A stretch of 13,429 nt of DNA from DATKMG01 sp035541995 (lineage in GTDB: Bacteria; Acidobacteriota; Terriglobia; Versatilivoradales; Versatilivoraceae). The DNA lies in NCBI GenBank assembly GCA_035541995.1, contig DATKMG010000361.1:1-13429 (forward strand), read 5' to 3'. The notes under the pieces are model-generated. The model saw only the letters and a program-made list of their open reading frames with translations, was not told the DNA's origin and searched no databases. The stretch's first letter is position 1; the number at the start of each line of letters is the position of its first letter. The position numbers and the translations under genes were made by a program. Below, one piece after another: positions 6,554 through 13,429 of this stretch.

Positions 6554-7195
6554 ATGGTAGCAGCGGCGAAAGCTGGGGCAGGGTGTCCTCCATCCAACCT
6601 GACCTGTGAGGCCCAATTCTGGCGGGGGTTCTCGATGATGCCATCAAGCCCGGAAAATCCATGCAAGGTGCAAAGCGGCATGTTTAAGAGAAACACATTG
6701 GTGGTGGTTTATGATGGTCTTCAGGGGGCAGCCGAAGCCGTCACCTCACTCCTCAGGTCGGAATTCGACATGAGGAAGGTCTCGGTGGTCGGTAAGGATC
6801 TCCACACTGAGGAACAGGTTGTTGGATACTACAGGGTGGGCGATCAGATGAAATGCTGGAGTGAAACGGGCAACTCCTGGGGGAACATCTGGAAGGTACT
6901 GGCGGGTTGGGCGTTTTTTGTGATTCCAGGCCTGGGCAGCATTCTGGTAGCCGGGCCTTTGGAAGGCTGGATCCTGCAGGGCCTGCAAGACGCCGCAGTC
7001 GTGGGGGGGCTCAGCGCTTTGGGCGCCGCATTATACGGGATGGAAATCCCCAAAGAAAATGTGCGCGGATACGAATCTGCCGTCAAGGACGACAAGATCT
7101 TGCTGATCGTCTATGGTGTCGACGGAGAGGTAGCCAGGGCCGGAGACATTATCAAGACGACCCCTGCAATTGACTCCAGTGTTTACGCGGGCTGA
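6554..7195 (+). CDS. Glycine-rich membrane protein resembling general stress proteins, unknown function
   Basis: The core begins at MFKRNTLVVVYDG (ATG 6680) and resembles a widespread family of short proteins annotated as general stress or DUF1269-like proteins. An N-terminal alpha/beta part contains FDMRKVSVVGKDLHTEE and VVGYY. A central hydrophobic, glycine-rich stretch (WAFFVIPGLGSILVAG onward through GGLSALGAALYG) is likely membrane-embedded. A C-terminal part contains IPKENV and the beta strand KILLIVYG. The function is not known. The start is unsure: ATG 6554 has a good ribosome site (AAGAGGA, 6542-6548) but adds 42 residues that do not look like the family, while ATG 6680 fits the family but has only a weak AAGG upstream. 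The gene follows the nucleotidyltransferase by 18 bases, probably in one operon. Confidence 0.8.
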   Translation: MVAAAKAGAGCPPSNLTCEAQFWRGFSMMPSSPENPCKVQSGMFKRNTLVVVYDGLQGAAEAVTSLLRSEFDMRKVSVVGKDLHTEEQVVGYYRVGDQMKCWSETGNSWGNIWKVLAGWAFFVIPGLGSILVAGPLEGWILQGLQDAAVVGGLSALGAALYGMEIPKENVRGYESAVKDDKILLIVYGVDGEVARAGDIIKTTPAIDSSVYAG

Positions 7196-7279
7196 CGGCT
7201 AGAACCCCGCGAGAGGAGATGTGGAATCAAAACCCCCCTGATCTATGACGTCTGAAAGGAAGTAGAAAAGAAGTCCCCC

Positions 7280-7310
7280 GGTAGTAGAGTCACTGGAATA
7301 AATCACTACC
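7280..7310. repeat. Inverted repeat in the gap after the stress-protein gene
   Basis: GGTAGT (7280-7285) and ACTACC (7305-7310) are a perfect 6-bp inverted repeat around 19 bases. It could help end the upstream operon, but the stem is short and no T-run follows. The rest of 7196-7360 shows no gene. Confidence 0.25.
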
Positions 7311-7360
7311 AATTTGGGCGATGCGGGAGGGGTCATCCTGGCACGCGCTGTTGTTCAGAT

Positions 7361-7837
7361 TCATAATGTTAGCTGGCTGGAGCAGCCCGGCACCCAGGAA
7401 GCACTCTTGCGAATCGCTTCTTTCAGCCAGGGAATTGCCAAGGCCACATCAATGGAGTCAATGGGAGTATGGTCGGTGTCGGTCGGCCAATGGATGCCGC
7501 CGACTGGTCCAAAGCTGGGGTCGCCTCCCCCGATTTTTACCAGCATCCGGATGGTCCACGGGGAATTTTCTTCGTCCGGCAGAAAGTGATGATAATCCCG
7601 CTCGACTTCCCCGAAGAACTTCCGGGGCCAGTGGCATTGCTCACAGGTTTCGCGGGCGGGGCGTAGGTTCTCTATGGGCTTAGGAATCGGGCGCGGGTAC
7701 TTGTCCACCAGGGTGGCATAGACCTGGTACGCACTCGTGAGCCTCCTCGCGGCCGGCTTCAGAATCTTTAGCGAATCGCCATAACCCGTCCGCCTGTCTT
7801 GAGGCCTTAAGAAAATCCTAATTATTTCCTTACACAT
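7361..7837 (-). pseudogene. Remnant of a NapC/NirT-type multihaem cytochrome c
   Basis: The minus-strand reading contains a block very like the middle of NapC/NirT-family cytochromes: YPRPIPKPIENLRPARE, then the haem motif CEQCH followed by WPRKFFGE, then HFLPDEENSPWT and VKIGGGDPS, then GGIHW. Intact members start with a membrane anchor and have four or more CxxCH motifs; here there is one, and no anchor or signal. The first 30 or so residues come from the region of the phased-repeat promoter and do not resemble the family. After GIHW the similarity fades and the frame ends. There is no ribosome site. The likely picture is a decayed fragment, cut at both ends, with credible homology from about 7500 to 7740. 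Such proteins carry electrons from quinol to periplasmic reductases; this piece cannot do so. Confidence 0.6.
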
Positions 7838-7861
7838 TTCTAATGCTGGGGCGACTAAATT
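7805..7861 (+). promoter_or_regulatory. Phased 11-bp direct repeats plus -10: response-regulator-type promoter, copy B
   Basis: Four heptamers start exactly 11 bp apart: CCTTAAG (7805), TCCTAAT (7816), TCCTTAC (7827) and TTCTAAT (7838). GACTAAA at 7853-7859 gives a possible -10, TAAATT (7856-7861). Every spacing equals that of copy A at 4405-4461, although the bases between the repeats differ. It points rightward to the small ORF at 8024 and the secreted protein gene at 8313. The start of the cytochrome remnant overlaps it on the other strand. Confidence 0.65.
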
Positions 7862-7921
7862 GTTTGTTGTCTTTCCCTAGTTGGGGTTTGCGGGGGGCAG
7901 GTTAGCTTCTGAGGGACCGCC

Positions 7922-7934
7922 TAATATCATATTA
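7922..7934. repeat. 13-bp AT-rich palindrome downstream of promoter B
   Basis: TAATAT and ATATTA are mirror arms around a single C. The site is about 55 bases after the predicted start of transcription from promoter B. A GGGGGG (7892-7897) and CCCCCC (7937-7942) pair brackets it, so it may be part of a leader structure or a repressor site. No function can be assigned. Confidence 0.3.
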
Positions 7935-8023
7935 ATCCCCCCATGCCGGATGTTTGTCAGGACCAAAAGGCTATGGTTGTATGGCCCGGATATCCCCTCG
8001 ATTGGGAGCTGTGAAAGAATTGG

Positions 8024-8275
8024 ATGACAACGAGCCTGACTCACCATGATCCTGAATCCATAGCTGGGAACGCGTGTTCCACCAGGCAGGAGCGAGCGTT
8101 CCTGCGCACGCTCGTCGCCGGAGGGAGGCTCTTTTCAATTTCTTCACAGTTCCCGGATGAGAGTGGGCTAGCCCTCTCCGCGTTCATCCTGGCCGTCCAG
8201 GATGAGGAGAAGAATCGGTGGGAGAGCGTGGGTAAAGCAGACAATTTCCAAATCAAGAAGTGGGTCAGACAATAA
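8024..8275 (+). CDS. Doubtful small hypothetical protein, 83 residues
   Basis: The frame runs from ATG 8024 to TAA 8273-8275 with a balanced, protein-like composition and several charged residues, ending in KADNFQIKKWVRQ. It has no signal peptide, membrane segment or motif that I recognise. The only purine-rich site (GGGAG near 8004-8008) lies about 15 bases from the ATG, which is far. It sits between promoter B and the secreted protein gene at 8313, 37 bases before that ATG, so it could be the first gene of that transcript or simply a leader. Confidence 0.33.
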   Translation: MTTSLTHHDPESIAGNACSTRQERAFLRTLVAGGRLFSISSQFPDESGLALSAFILAVQDEEKNRWESVGKADNFQIKKWVRQ

Positions 8276-8312
8276 AGAGTAATAGATCCAAGACCTAGAT
8301 TGGAGGTATCTC

Positions 8313-8849
8313 ATGATCAAAGGTGCGCTGGTTGGCATCATGTTCCTGGTCCTTTGCACCACTGCCTTTGCAGTCACAGCGGTGGAAGGCAAGATCGAAA
8401 AGATTGACCACAAAGCAAAGATAATCGTTGTCAAAACGGTAGACGGTGCTGAACACACCTTTCATGTTTCGACACGGACCATAGTCCATGGAACCGAGAA
8501 AGCAGGTGCAGCGACCCAAGACGCCTTTCGCGGACTGAAGGAAGGGAGTGCAGTGGTAGTGCACTACAGTGGCAGGGGGACCGAAGAGACCGCAGAGGAA
8601 GTGGACCACGTGGGCGAGGATGGCTTGAAGACCGCGGAGGGCATCGTTACGCAGCTGGATCGAGGGGCGAAGACCCTCGCCGTCAAGACTGCGGATGGCT
8701 CGAACGAGACCTTTCGCATAGCCGACCACGCAGCAGAGGATGGTGGCAAAGATATCACTGAGGGAGCGGAGAAGTCCGCCAAGGTGACGGTTTACTACTC
8801 AGAGCAGGCAGGCCAGAAGGTAGCGCACTTTTTCAAGAAGGCTCTCTAG
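8313..8849 (+). CDS. Secreted protein with two similar beta-rich domains, unknown function
   Basis: A signal peptide (MIKGALVGIMFLVLCTTAFA, likely cut after residue 20) sends this 178-residue protein to the periplasm. The mature part is an internal duplication. VEGKIEKIDHKAKIIVVKT, DGAEHTFHV and GSAVVVHYSG in the first half correspond to AEGIVTQLDRGAKTLAVKT, DGSNETFRI and SAKVTVYYSE in the second. The alternating pattern suggests two small beta-barrel (OB-like) domains, like those of the DUF5666 type; that likeness is a guess. GGAGG at 8302-8306 gives a clear start. It follows promoter B and precedes the DegP-type protease by about 240 bases. A role in envelope stress is plausible from context only. 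Confidence 0.78.
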   Translation: MIKGALVGIMFLVLCTTAFAVTAVEGKIEKIDHKAKIIVVKTVDGAEHTFHVSTRTIVHGTEKAGAATQDAFRGLKEGSAVVVHYSGRGTEETAEEVDHVGEDGLKTAEGIVTQLDRGAKTLAVKTADGSNETFRIADHAAEDGGKDITEGAEKSAKVTVYYSEQAGQKVAHFFKKAL

Positions 8850-8856
8850 TTCCAAT

Positions 8857-8908
8857 GGACCGGACAATGACCCGGGGAAAAACGTTTCAATGGATGTCAG
8901 CCCGGTCC
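8857..8908 (+). repeat. Inverted repeat after the secreted protein gene
   Basis: GGACCGG (8857-8863) pairs with CCGGTCC (8902-8908) across 38 bases, starting eight bases after the stop codon. It might fold as part of a 3' structure that limits read-through to the protease gene. There is no T-run. The remaining stretch to 9091 shows no gene and no clear promoter. Confidence 0.25.
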
Positions 8909-9091
8909 AGCGAGCTACAGGCCGACTCGCTTTCACAACAATGTGGGAGTCTTTCCACCGTCCGCCTCGGCTGATTCACCAGAACAACAGCCCGGCAAGT
9001 TCTTCCACCAATGTCCCAAGGTGAAGGAAAACAAGTAGTGAAATTGTCAGGTCTGGCCCAGGACGCGTCCGTTCAGAAAGGAGAATGTGTA

Positions 9092-10621
9092 ATGAGTCTC
9101 AGCAACAGACATTTTCGTGACAAGAATTCATGGGGAATCAGGTTGACACTCATTGGTCTATCCTGCGCGGTTGCTCTCGCGGCATTCTACTTGTACCGAG
9201 GTAGCCACTCTCGTTTTGTACTGGCGGAGGGCAAGGCACTGGATGGTTCGGAAATCAATGCCCTGCAAACTCTCAACAAGGCATACGAGCGGATTGCGCA
9301 GTCCATGACCCCGGCGATCGTATCGATTCAATCTACTCAAGTGGTCAAGGTGCAGCTGTCGCCCTTTTTCATGGATCCGTTTTTCCGTCAGTTTTTTGGG
9401 AACCAGGCCCAGATCCCGCGGGAACAACGTGAGCATGCGCTGGGCAGCGGGGTACTGGTAACGGCTGACGGGTATATTCTTACCAACAACCATGTCATCA
9501 AGAATGCCACCTCCTTTAAGGTGATGCTGTCAGACAAGAGGACCTTCACAGGCAAGGTAGTGGGGGCCGATCCGCAGACCGATGTGGCAGTGGTGAAGAT
9601 TGAGGCCAAGGAATTGCCCACAGCCTCGCTGGGGAACTCCTCGCAATTGCACGTGGGAGATATCGTGATGGCCTTTGGGAACCCGTTCGGGCTGAACTTC
9701 ACGGTCACCCGGGGGGCGGTCAGCGCACTGAACCGGTCCGAAGGAGGGATTGAGGACATTCAAAACTTCATTCAAACCGATGCCCCCATTAATCCCGGGA
9801 ACTCGGGCGGGGCGCTGGTGAACGTGCAGGGGCAGGTAGTAGGAATCAATACAGCCATCTTGAGCGGTCAGTCGGGTCCAGGAGGTGAAGGGGGATTTAT
9901 TGGCATCGGTTTTGCCATTCCCATCAACATGGCCCGGCATGTCATGGAAGACCTGGTCAAGACCGGGAAGGTAAGGCGGGGGTACCTGGGGGCGGAGATT
10001 CAAAGTTTGAACGAAAGCCTGGCCCATGCCTTTGAAGTGCCGGACACGTCGGGGGCGTTAGTGCAGAATGTCACGCCGGAAGGGCCGGCCGACAAGGCGG
10101 GCCTCAAGAACGGCGACGTGATCCGCAAGTACAACGGGCAGTCGGTGTCCGACTCAGGCCAATTGATTGCCCTGGTGACGGAGACGGATCCGGGATCGGT
10201 GGTGACACTGGACCTGCTGCGGGGCGGCAAGCCGCTGAGCCTGAAGGTGACGATCGGCGAGCGTCCGTCACGCTTGGGGGTGCATGCCGGTCTGGGCAAG
10301 CCACGGGCACAGGGCACTCTGCGGGGCATTACCGTCCAGAACCTCACTGCGGATTTACGTGAACAACTGGGGGTTCCGGCCCACACCCAGGGAGTGGCCA
10401 TCAGCGACCTGGATCCGACGAGCCCGGGGGCACAATCGGGTTTACGCCAGGGGGATGTCATCGAAGAGATCAACCGCCAGCCCGTGCGCACGGTGGCAGA
10501 TTTCGAGCGGTTGGCCGCCCAAGCCAAGGGGGATACTCTAGTACGCCTCAACCGGCAAGGGAATGGAGCCTTTATCGTCATCTCCCCGACGGAGACTGAG
10601 GGTGGGGACAGTGATCAATAG
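9092..10621 (+). CDS. htrA: DegP/HtrA-family periplasmic serine protease with two PDZ domains
   Basis: This 509-residue envelope quality-control protease degrades or refolds damaged periplasmic proteins. An N-terminal hydrophobic segment (about residues 15-36, LTLIGLSCAVALAAFYLY) is a membrane anchor or uncleaved signal. The trypsin-like domain has the full catalytic triad: His134 in TNNHVI, Asp164 in TDVAVVKI and Ser238 in GNSGGAL. The PDZ1 domain (about 300-390) begins with GYLGAEIQ and the PDZ2 domain (about 405-495) contains GVAISDLDPTSPGAQSGLRQGDVI. The length and layout match DegP/DegQ (Do) proteases rather than one-PDZ DegS. ATG 9092 is chosen because AAAGGAG (9077-9083) precedes it; ATG 9011 in the same frame lacks a ribosome site and would add 27 residues. 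The next gene on the same strand is an M16 peptidase. Confidence 0.95.
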   Translation: MSLSNRHFRDKNSWGIRLTLIGLSCAVALAAFYLYRGSHSRFVLAEGKALDGSEINALQTLNKAYERIAQSMTPAIVSIQSTQVVKVQLSPFFMDPFFRQFFGNQAQIPREQREHALGSGVLVTADGYILTNNHVIKNATSFKVMLSDKRTFTGKVVGADPQTDVAVVKIEAKELPTASLGNSSQLHVGDIVMAFGNPFGLNFTVTRGAVSALNRSEGGIEDIQNFIQTDAPINPGNSGGALVNVQGQVVGINTAILSGQSGPGGEGGFIGIGFAIPINMARHVMEDLVKTGKVRRGYLGAEIQSLNESLAHAFEVPDTSGALVQNVTPEGPADKAGLKNGDVIRKYNGQSVSDSGQLIALVTETDPGSVVTLDLLRGGKPLSLKVTIGERPSRLGVHAGLGKPRAQGTLRGITVQNLTADLREQLGVPAHTQGVAISDLDPTSPGAQSGLRQGDVIEEINRQPVRTVADFERLAAQAKGDTLVRLNRQGNGAFIVISPTETEGGDSDQ

Positions 10622-10624
10622 TCA

Positions 10625-10644
10625 GGGGAAGGAACGGTTTCCCC
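10625..10644 (+). terminator. Short hairpin right after htrA
   Basis: GGGGAA (10625-10630) and TTCCCC (10639-10644) form a perfect 6-bp stem with an 8-base loop, four bases after the htrA stop. No T-run follows. With the longer hairpin at 10667 it probably marks the 3' end of the htrA transcript. Confidence 0.35.
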
Positions 10645-10666
10645 CTTCAGAAGCGGTTCTTGGGCG

Positions 10667-10702
10667 GTGACGAGCACGGGATGGTAGACCCGCTCTTGTC
10701 AC
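10667..10702 (+). terminator. Long imperfect hairpin between htrA and the M16 peptidase gene
   Basis: Arms 10667-10680 and 10689-10702 pair at 12 of 14 positions, with one G-T wobble counted as paired and two adjacent mismatches, around the loop ATGGTAGA. The following bases TACCCTTT contain only a weak T-run. It is the best terminator candidate in the window and suggests htrA and the next gene are separate units. Confidence 0.5.
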
Positions 10703-10862
10703 TACCCTTTGGATTCGAAAGGCTAGGAGCGTAGAGAGGTGACGCTGAATTCAGTCAATTCCGGCAAGCCTGCAGCAGCGTGAGGCCGCTGTAGACACGA
10801 AAGGCATGAGAATAGACTCTAATACGCAGGTCTGACAATGGGGGCTCAGTAGGTGAATCATT

Positions 10863-13429
10863 ATGCGAGAAAGGCGCCACCTCAAGTCGTTGGGCTATTG
10901 GTTGCATCGAGCAAGATTACCCTTGATCACCAGCCTAACGACCTTATTCCTGTCGACCCTGCCAGCTATAAGAAGCCGCGAAGCGGAACAGGGTTCCAGC
11001 GTTGTCCGCGCCATACTGGAAAATGGTCTGCATGTCGTGGTCGTGCCCAATGCCCTGGCCCCCGTTGTGACGACGGTGTTGAACTATCGGGTCGGTTCCA
11101 ACGAGGCACCCCCAGGATATCCTGGTATGGCTCACGCCCAGGAACACATGATGTTTCGCGGAAGCCCCGGCCTTTCGGCGGACCAACTGGCCGACATTTC
11201 GGCTGCCATGGGTGGCATGTTTGATGCCGATACCCAGCAGCGAGTGACCCAGTATTTCTTTACCGTCCCGGCAGAAGACCTGGATGTTGCCTTGCATCTT
11301 GAGGCAGTCCGAATGCGAGGGGTCCTTGACACGGACGAACTTTGGAACGCGGAGCGCCCCGCCATTGAGCAAGAGGTGGCACAGGATCTCTCCAATCCGC
11401 AATATGTATTTTACACCCAGTTGCTGGAGGCCATGTTTCGGGGAACGCCCTACGCTCACGACGGGCTCGGCACGCGACCTTCATTCGACAACACCACCGG
11501 ACAAATGCTCCATGAGTTTTATGAGTCATGGTATGCGCCCAACAACGCCATCTTGGTGATTGCAGGTGACGTACAACCAGAAAAGGTGTTGGCGGCGGTC
11601 AAGAGGCTGTTTGGAGACATTGCCGCCAAGTCCCTCCCCGAGCGGCCCAAGGTTAACCTGGAGACCGTAATGGGAAAATCGCTCGCACTTACAACTGACC
11701 TTCCATACGGACTGGCAGTCGTTTCCTTCCGTCTGCCGGGATCGGATAGCCAAGACTTTGCAGCGACCCAATTACTTGCCGACGTGCTGAGCAGCCAGCG
11801 CGGTACTTTGTATGCCCTGGTTCCGGAGGGGAAGGCCCTGTTCGCGGGCTTCTCCCTGTCGAGCCTCCCCGAAGCGAGTCTGGGTTATGCGATGGTTGCT
11901 TATCCCAAGGGAGGAGACGGGCCTGGGCTAGTCAGCCACGCTGAGAAGATCCTCGCGGATGACGTCAGGAACGGCCTGCCGCCCGACCTGATCCAGGCCG
12001 CGAAGCTCCATGAGATTGTCGAGTCCGAATTCCAAAAGAACTCAGTTTCGGGGCTGGCGATGGCCTGGTCACAGGCGGTAGCGGTGGAGGGCCGCCAGTC
12101 GCCGGAAGATGACGTCCGTGCCATCGAGAAGACCTCCGTGGCCGATGTGAACCGGGTGGCGCGGCAGTACCTGGCGCTGGACCACGCCATAACTGCCGTT
12201 CTGACCCCGCAACCCTCCGGAAAGCCGCGTTCGTCCAGTTCCTTCGGCGGTCGGGAATCTTTGGCGCCAAAGCAGACCCGTGTGGTGGCGCTACCGGAGT
12301 GGGCGTCGATGCCTCTCAAGCGGCTGTCTGTTCCTGAATCCCATGTGCGTCCGACCGTCGCAACGTTATCGAACGGCGTCAAGCTCATCGTCCAACCCGA
12401 GTCGGTCAGCAACACAGTCAGTGTATGGGGTCAGATCAAGAACAATCCCGACCTGGAAACGCCGATGGGCAAGGAAGGTGTGGACAGTGTCCTCAATCAG
12501 CTCTTTGCATACGGCACAAAGACCCTCGATCGGCTCTCCTTTCAGAAAGCTCTCGACGACGCGGGCGCGAGCGAGTCTGCAGGTGTCTCTTTTTCCTTGA
12601 GAGTTTTGCCCTCGCAGTTTGACCAGGGGGTTCAGTTGCTCGCCGACAACGAACTGAATCCGGCCTTGCCGGAGCCGGCTTTTAAGACTGTCCGGCAACA
12701 ACTGGCCGCGGCTACTGCGGGTGAGCTGGAAAGTCCCGATTTTCTGAGGCGCCAGGCCCTCAACGCCGCTCTCTATCCCAAGAACGACCCGAGCTTGCGC
12801 CATGCCACCCCGGCCAGCGTGTCAGCGTTGGCATTCGAGGACGTCAGAAATTACTACCAGCGTGTCTTTCGCCCTGATTTGACCACCATTGTTGTGATAG
12901 GCAAGGTCACGGTGGAAGAGGCCAAGACCGTCATCGGAAGGTACTTCAGCGATTGGAAGGCCGCCGGCGCCAAACCGGAGACGGATCTGCCCCCGGTGCC
13001 GCTCAATCGTGCGACGGCAACTTCCGTGCCGGACTCCAGCCGGGTTCAGGACCAGGTCGCGTTGGCGGAAACCGTGGGCCTGAACCGCTTCAATCCCGAC
13101 TATTATGCTCTCGAGGCCGGCAACCACGTTCTGGGCGGAGGCTTTTACGCGACTCGATTTTACAGGGATCTGCGCGAAAATGCCGGATTGGTGTATTTCG
13201 TGTCGTCTTCCTTCAAAATGGGGAAGACTCGGGGGGTTTACGAGGTTCAGTACGCCTGCGACCCGCCCAACGTGTCCAAGGTGCATGGCATCGTTAGGCA
13301 TGACTTGAGAGACATGCAGCAGGCGCCGCCCACTGCGGATGAATTGCAGCAGGCTAAGGCACTTCTATTGCGAGAAATCCCGCTTTCCGAGTCGAGCGTT
13401 GAGACGATTGCGGCGGGTATGATTTCGCG
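10863..13429 (+). CDS. M16-family zinc metallopeptidase (pitrilysin/insulinase type), 3' end missing
   Basis: The frame is open from ATG 10863 to the window edge, giving 855 residues without a stop. AGGTGA (10851-10856) precedes the ATG. A hydrophobic stretch at about residues 19-36 (LPLITSLTTLFLSTLPAI) suggests export. The first M16 half carries the zinc motif HAQEH (His91, Glu94, His95), with Glu171 in AIEQEVAQD as the likely third ligand, 76 residues after His95. It is followed by the M16-type SWYAPNNAILVIAGDV. The second half begins near residue 500 (TLSNGVKLIVQ). Where the zinc motif would be (residues 535-545) it has MGKEGVDSVLN, so that half is inactive, as is usual in tandem M16 proteins. 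It repeats the family pattern with YYQRVFRPDLTTIVVIGKV and GNHVLGGGFYATRFYRDLRE. The end is probably close, as such proteins run to about 900 residues. The partner after htrA fits periplasmic proteolysis. Confidence 0.9.
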   Translation, partial: MRERRHLKSLGYWLHRARLPLITSLTTLFLSTLPAIRSREAEQGSSVVRAILENGLHVVVVPNALAPVVTTVLNYRVGSNEAPPGYPGMAHAQEHMMFRGSPGLSADQLADISAAMGGMFDADTQQRVTQYFFTVPAEDLDVALHLEAVRMRGVLDTDELWNAERPAIEQEVAQDLSNPQYVFYTQLLEAMFRGTPYAHDGLGTRPSFDNTTGQMLHEFYESWYAPNNAILVIAGDVQPEKVLAAVKRLFGDIAAKSLPERPKVNLETVMGKSLALTTDLPYGLAVVSFRLPGSDSQDFAATQLLADVLSSQRGTLYALVPEGKALFAGFSLSSLPEASLGYAMVAYPKGGDGPGLVSHAEKILADDVRNGLPPDLIQAAKLHEIVESEFQKNSVSGLAMAWSQAVAVEGRQSPEDDVRAIEKTSVADVNRVARQYLALDHAITAVLTPQPSGKPRSSSSFGGRESLAPKQTRVVALPEWASMPLKRLSVPESHVRPTVATLSNGVKLIVQPESVSNTVSVWGQIKNNPDLETPMGKEGVDSVLNQLFAYGTKTLDRLSFQKALDDAGASESAGVSFSLRVLPSQFDQGVQLLADNELNPALPEPAFKTVRQQLAAATAGELESPDFLRRQALNAALYPKNDPSLRHATPASVSALAFEDVRNYYQRVFRPDLTTIVVIGKVTVEEAKTVIGRYFSDWKAAGAKPETDLPPVPLNRATATSVPDSSRVQDQVALAETVGLNRFNPDYYALEAGNHVLGGGFYATRFYRDLRENAGLVYFVSSSFKMGKTRGVYEVQYACDPPNVSKVHGIVRHDLRDMQQAPPTADELQQAKALLLREIPLSESSVETIAAGMIS

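Noticed and set aside
7314..7683. Plus-strand frames of 91 and 120 codons over the cytochrome remnant
   Set aside because: The minus strand carries recognisable cytochrome motifs, and the plus frames show no family pattern or ribosome site.
9530..10581. Minus-strand frames of 165 and 193 codons opposite htrA
   Set aside because: Opposite strand of a protease with intact triad and PDZ domains; the composition is typical of antisense frames.
10853..11224. 123-codon plus-strand frame at the start of the M16 gene
   Set aside because: It is in another frame from the HxxEH-bearing protein that starts at 10863 and stays open to the window end; the M16 frame explains the DNA.

Overview
The window is a chromosomal stretch from a Gram-negative-type bacterium of moderately high GC content. 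It encodes a DegP-type periplasmic protease, secreted proteins and a remnant of a NapC/NirT-type cytochrome, together with cyclic di-AMP machinery. That mix, and the style of several proteins, resembles Acidobacteriota or a neighbouring environmental phylum. The taxonomic guess is an inference with low confidence. There are no tRNA or rRNA genes, no CRISPR array, no transposase and no phage genes.

Layout. (1) 1-2101: a divergent cyclic di-AMP pair. A PgpH-type HD phosphodiesterase runs off the left edge on the minus strand, and a CdaA-type diadenylate cyclase with a fused C-terminal YbbR/CdaR-like domain lies on the plus strand. (2) 2221-4370: a KdpD/KdpE-like two-component system. The kinase has only the DUF4118, GAF, HisKA and HATPase parts. 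The regulator has no ATG, GTG or TTG start at the proper place: one base (C3659) replaces what would be a perfect ATGA stop/start overlap. (3) 4405-5195: a promoter with four 11-bp-phased heptamers, a structured leader and an hsp20 gene. (4) 5594-7195: a probable two-gene unit of a mannose-1-phosphate guanylyltransferase-like enzyme and a glycine-rich membrane protein resembling general stress proteins. (5) 7196-8312: mostly non-coding, holding a decayed cytochrome fragment, a second copy of the phased-heptamer promoter and a doubtful small ORF. (6) 8313-10621: a secreted protein made of two similar domains, then a DegP/HtrA protease. (7) 10863-13429: an M16 (pitrilysin-like) metallopeptidase, cut by the right edge.

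The theme is envelope and general stress response. The most interesting signal is the pair of nearly superimposable promoter elements at 4405-4461 and 7805-7861. Each has four TYCTWAY-like heptamers exactly 11 bp apart, then GACTAAA at exactly +48 from the first repeat. This is the geometry expected for an OmpR/PhoB/KdpE-family activator that replaces the -35 element. The obvious candidate activator is the regulator encoded 35 bp upstream of the first copy. If so, cyclic di-AMP enzymes, a Kdp-like sensor and a stress regulon (hsp20 and the secreted duplicated-domain protein) would be linked at one locus. That link is inferred and has not been shown.
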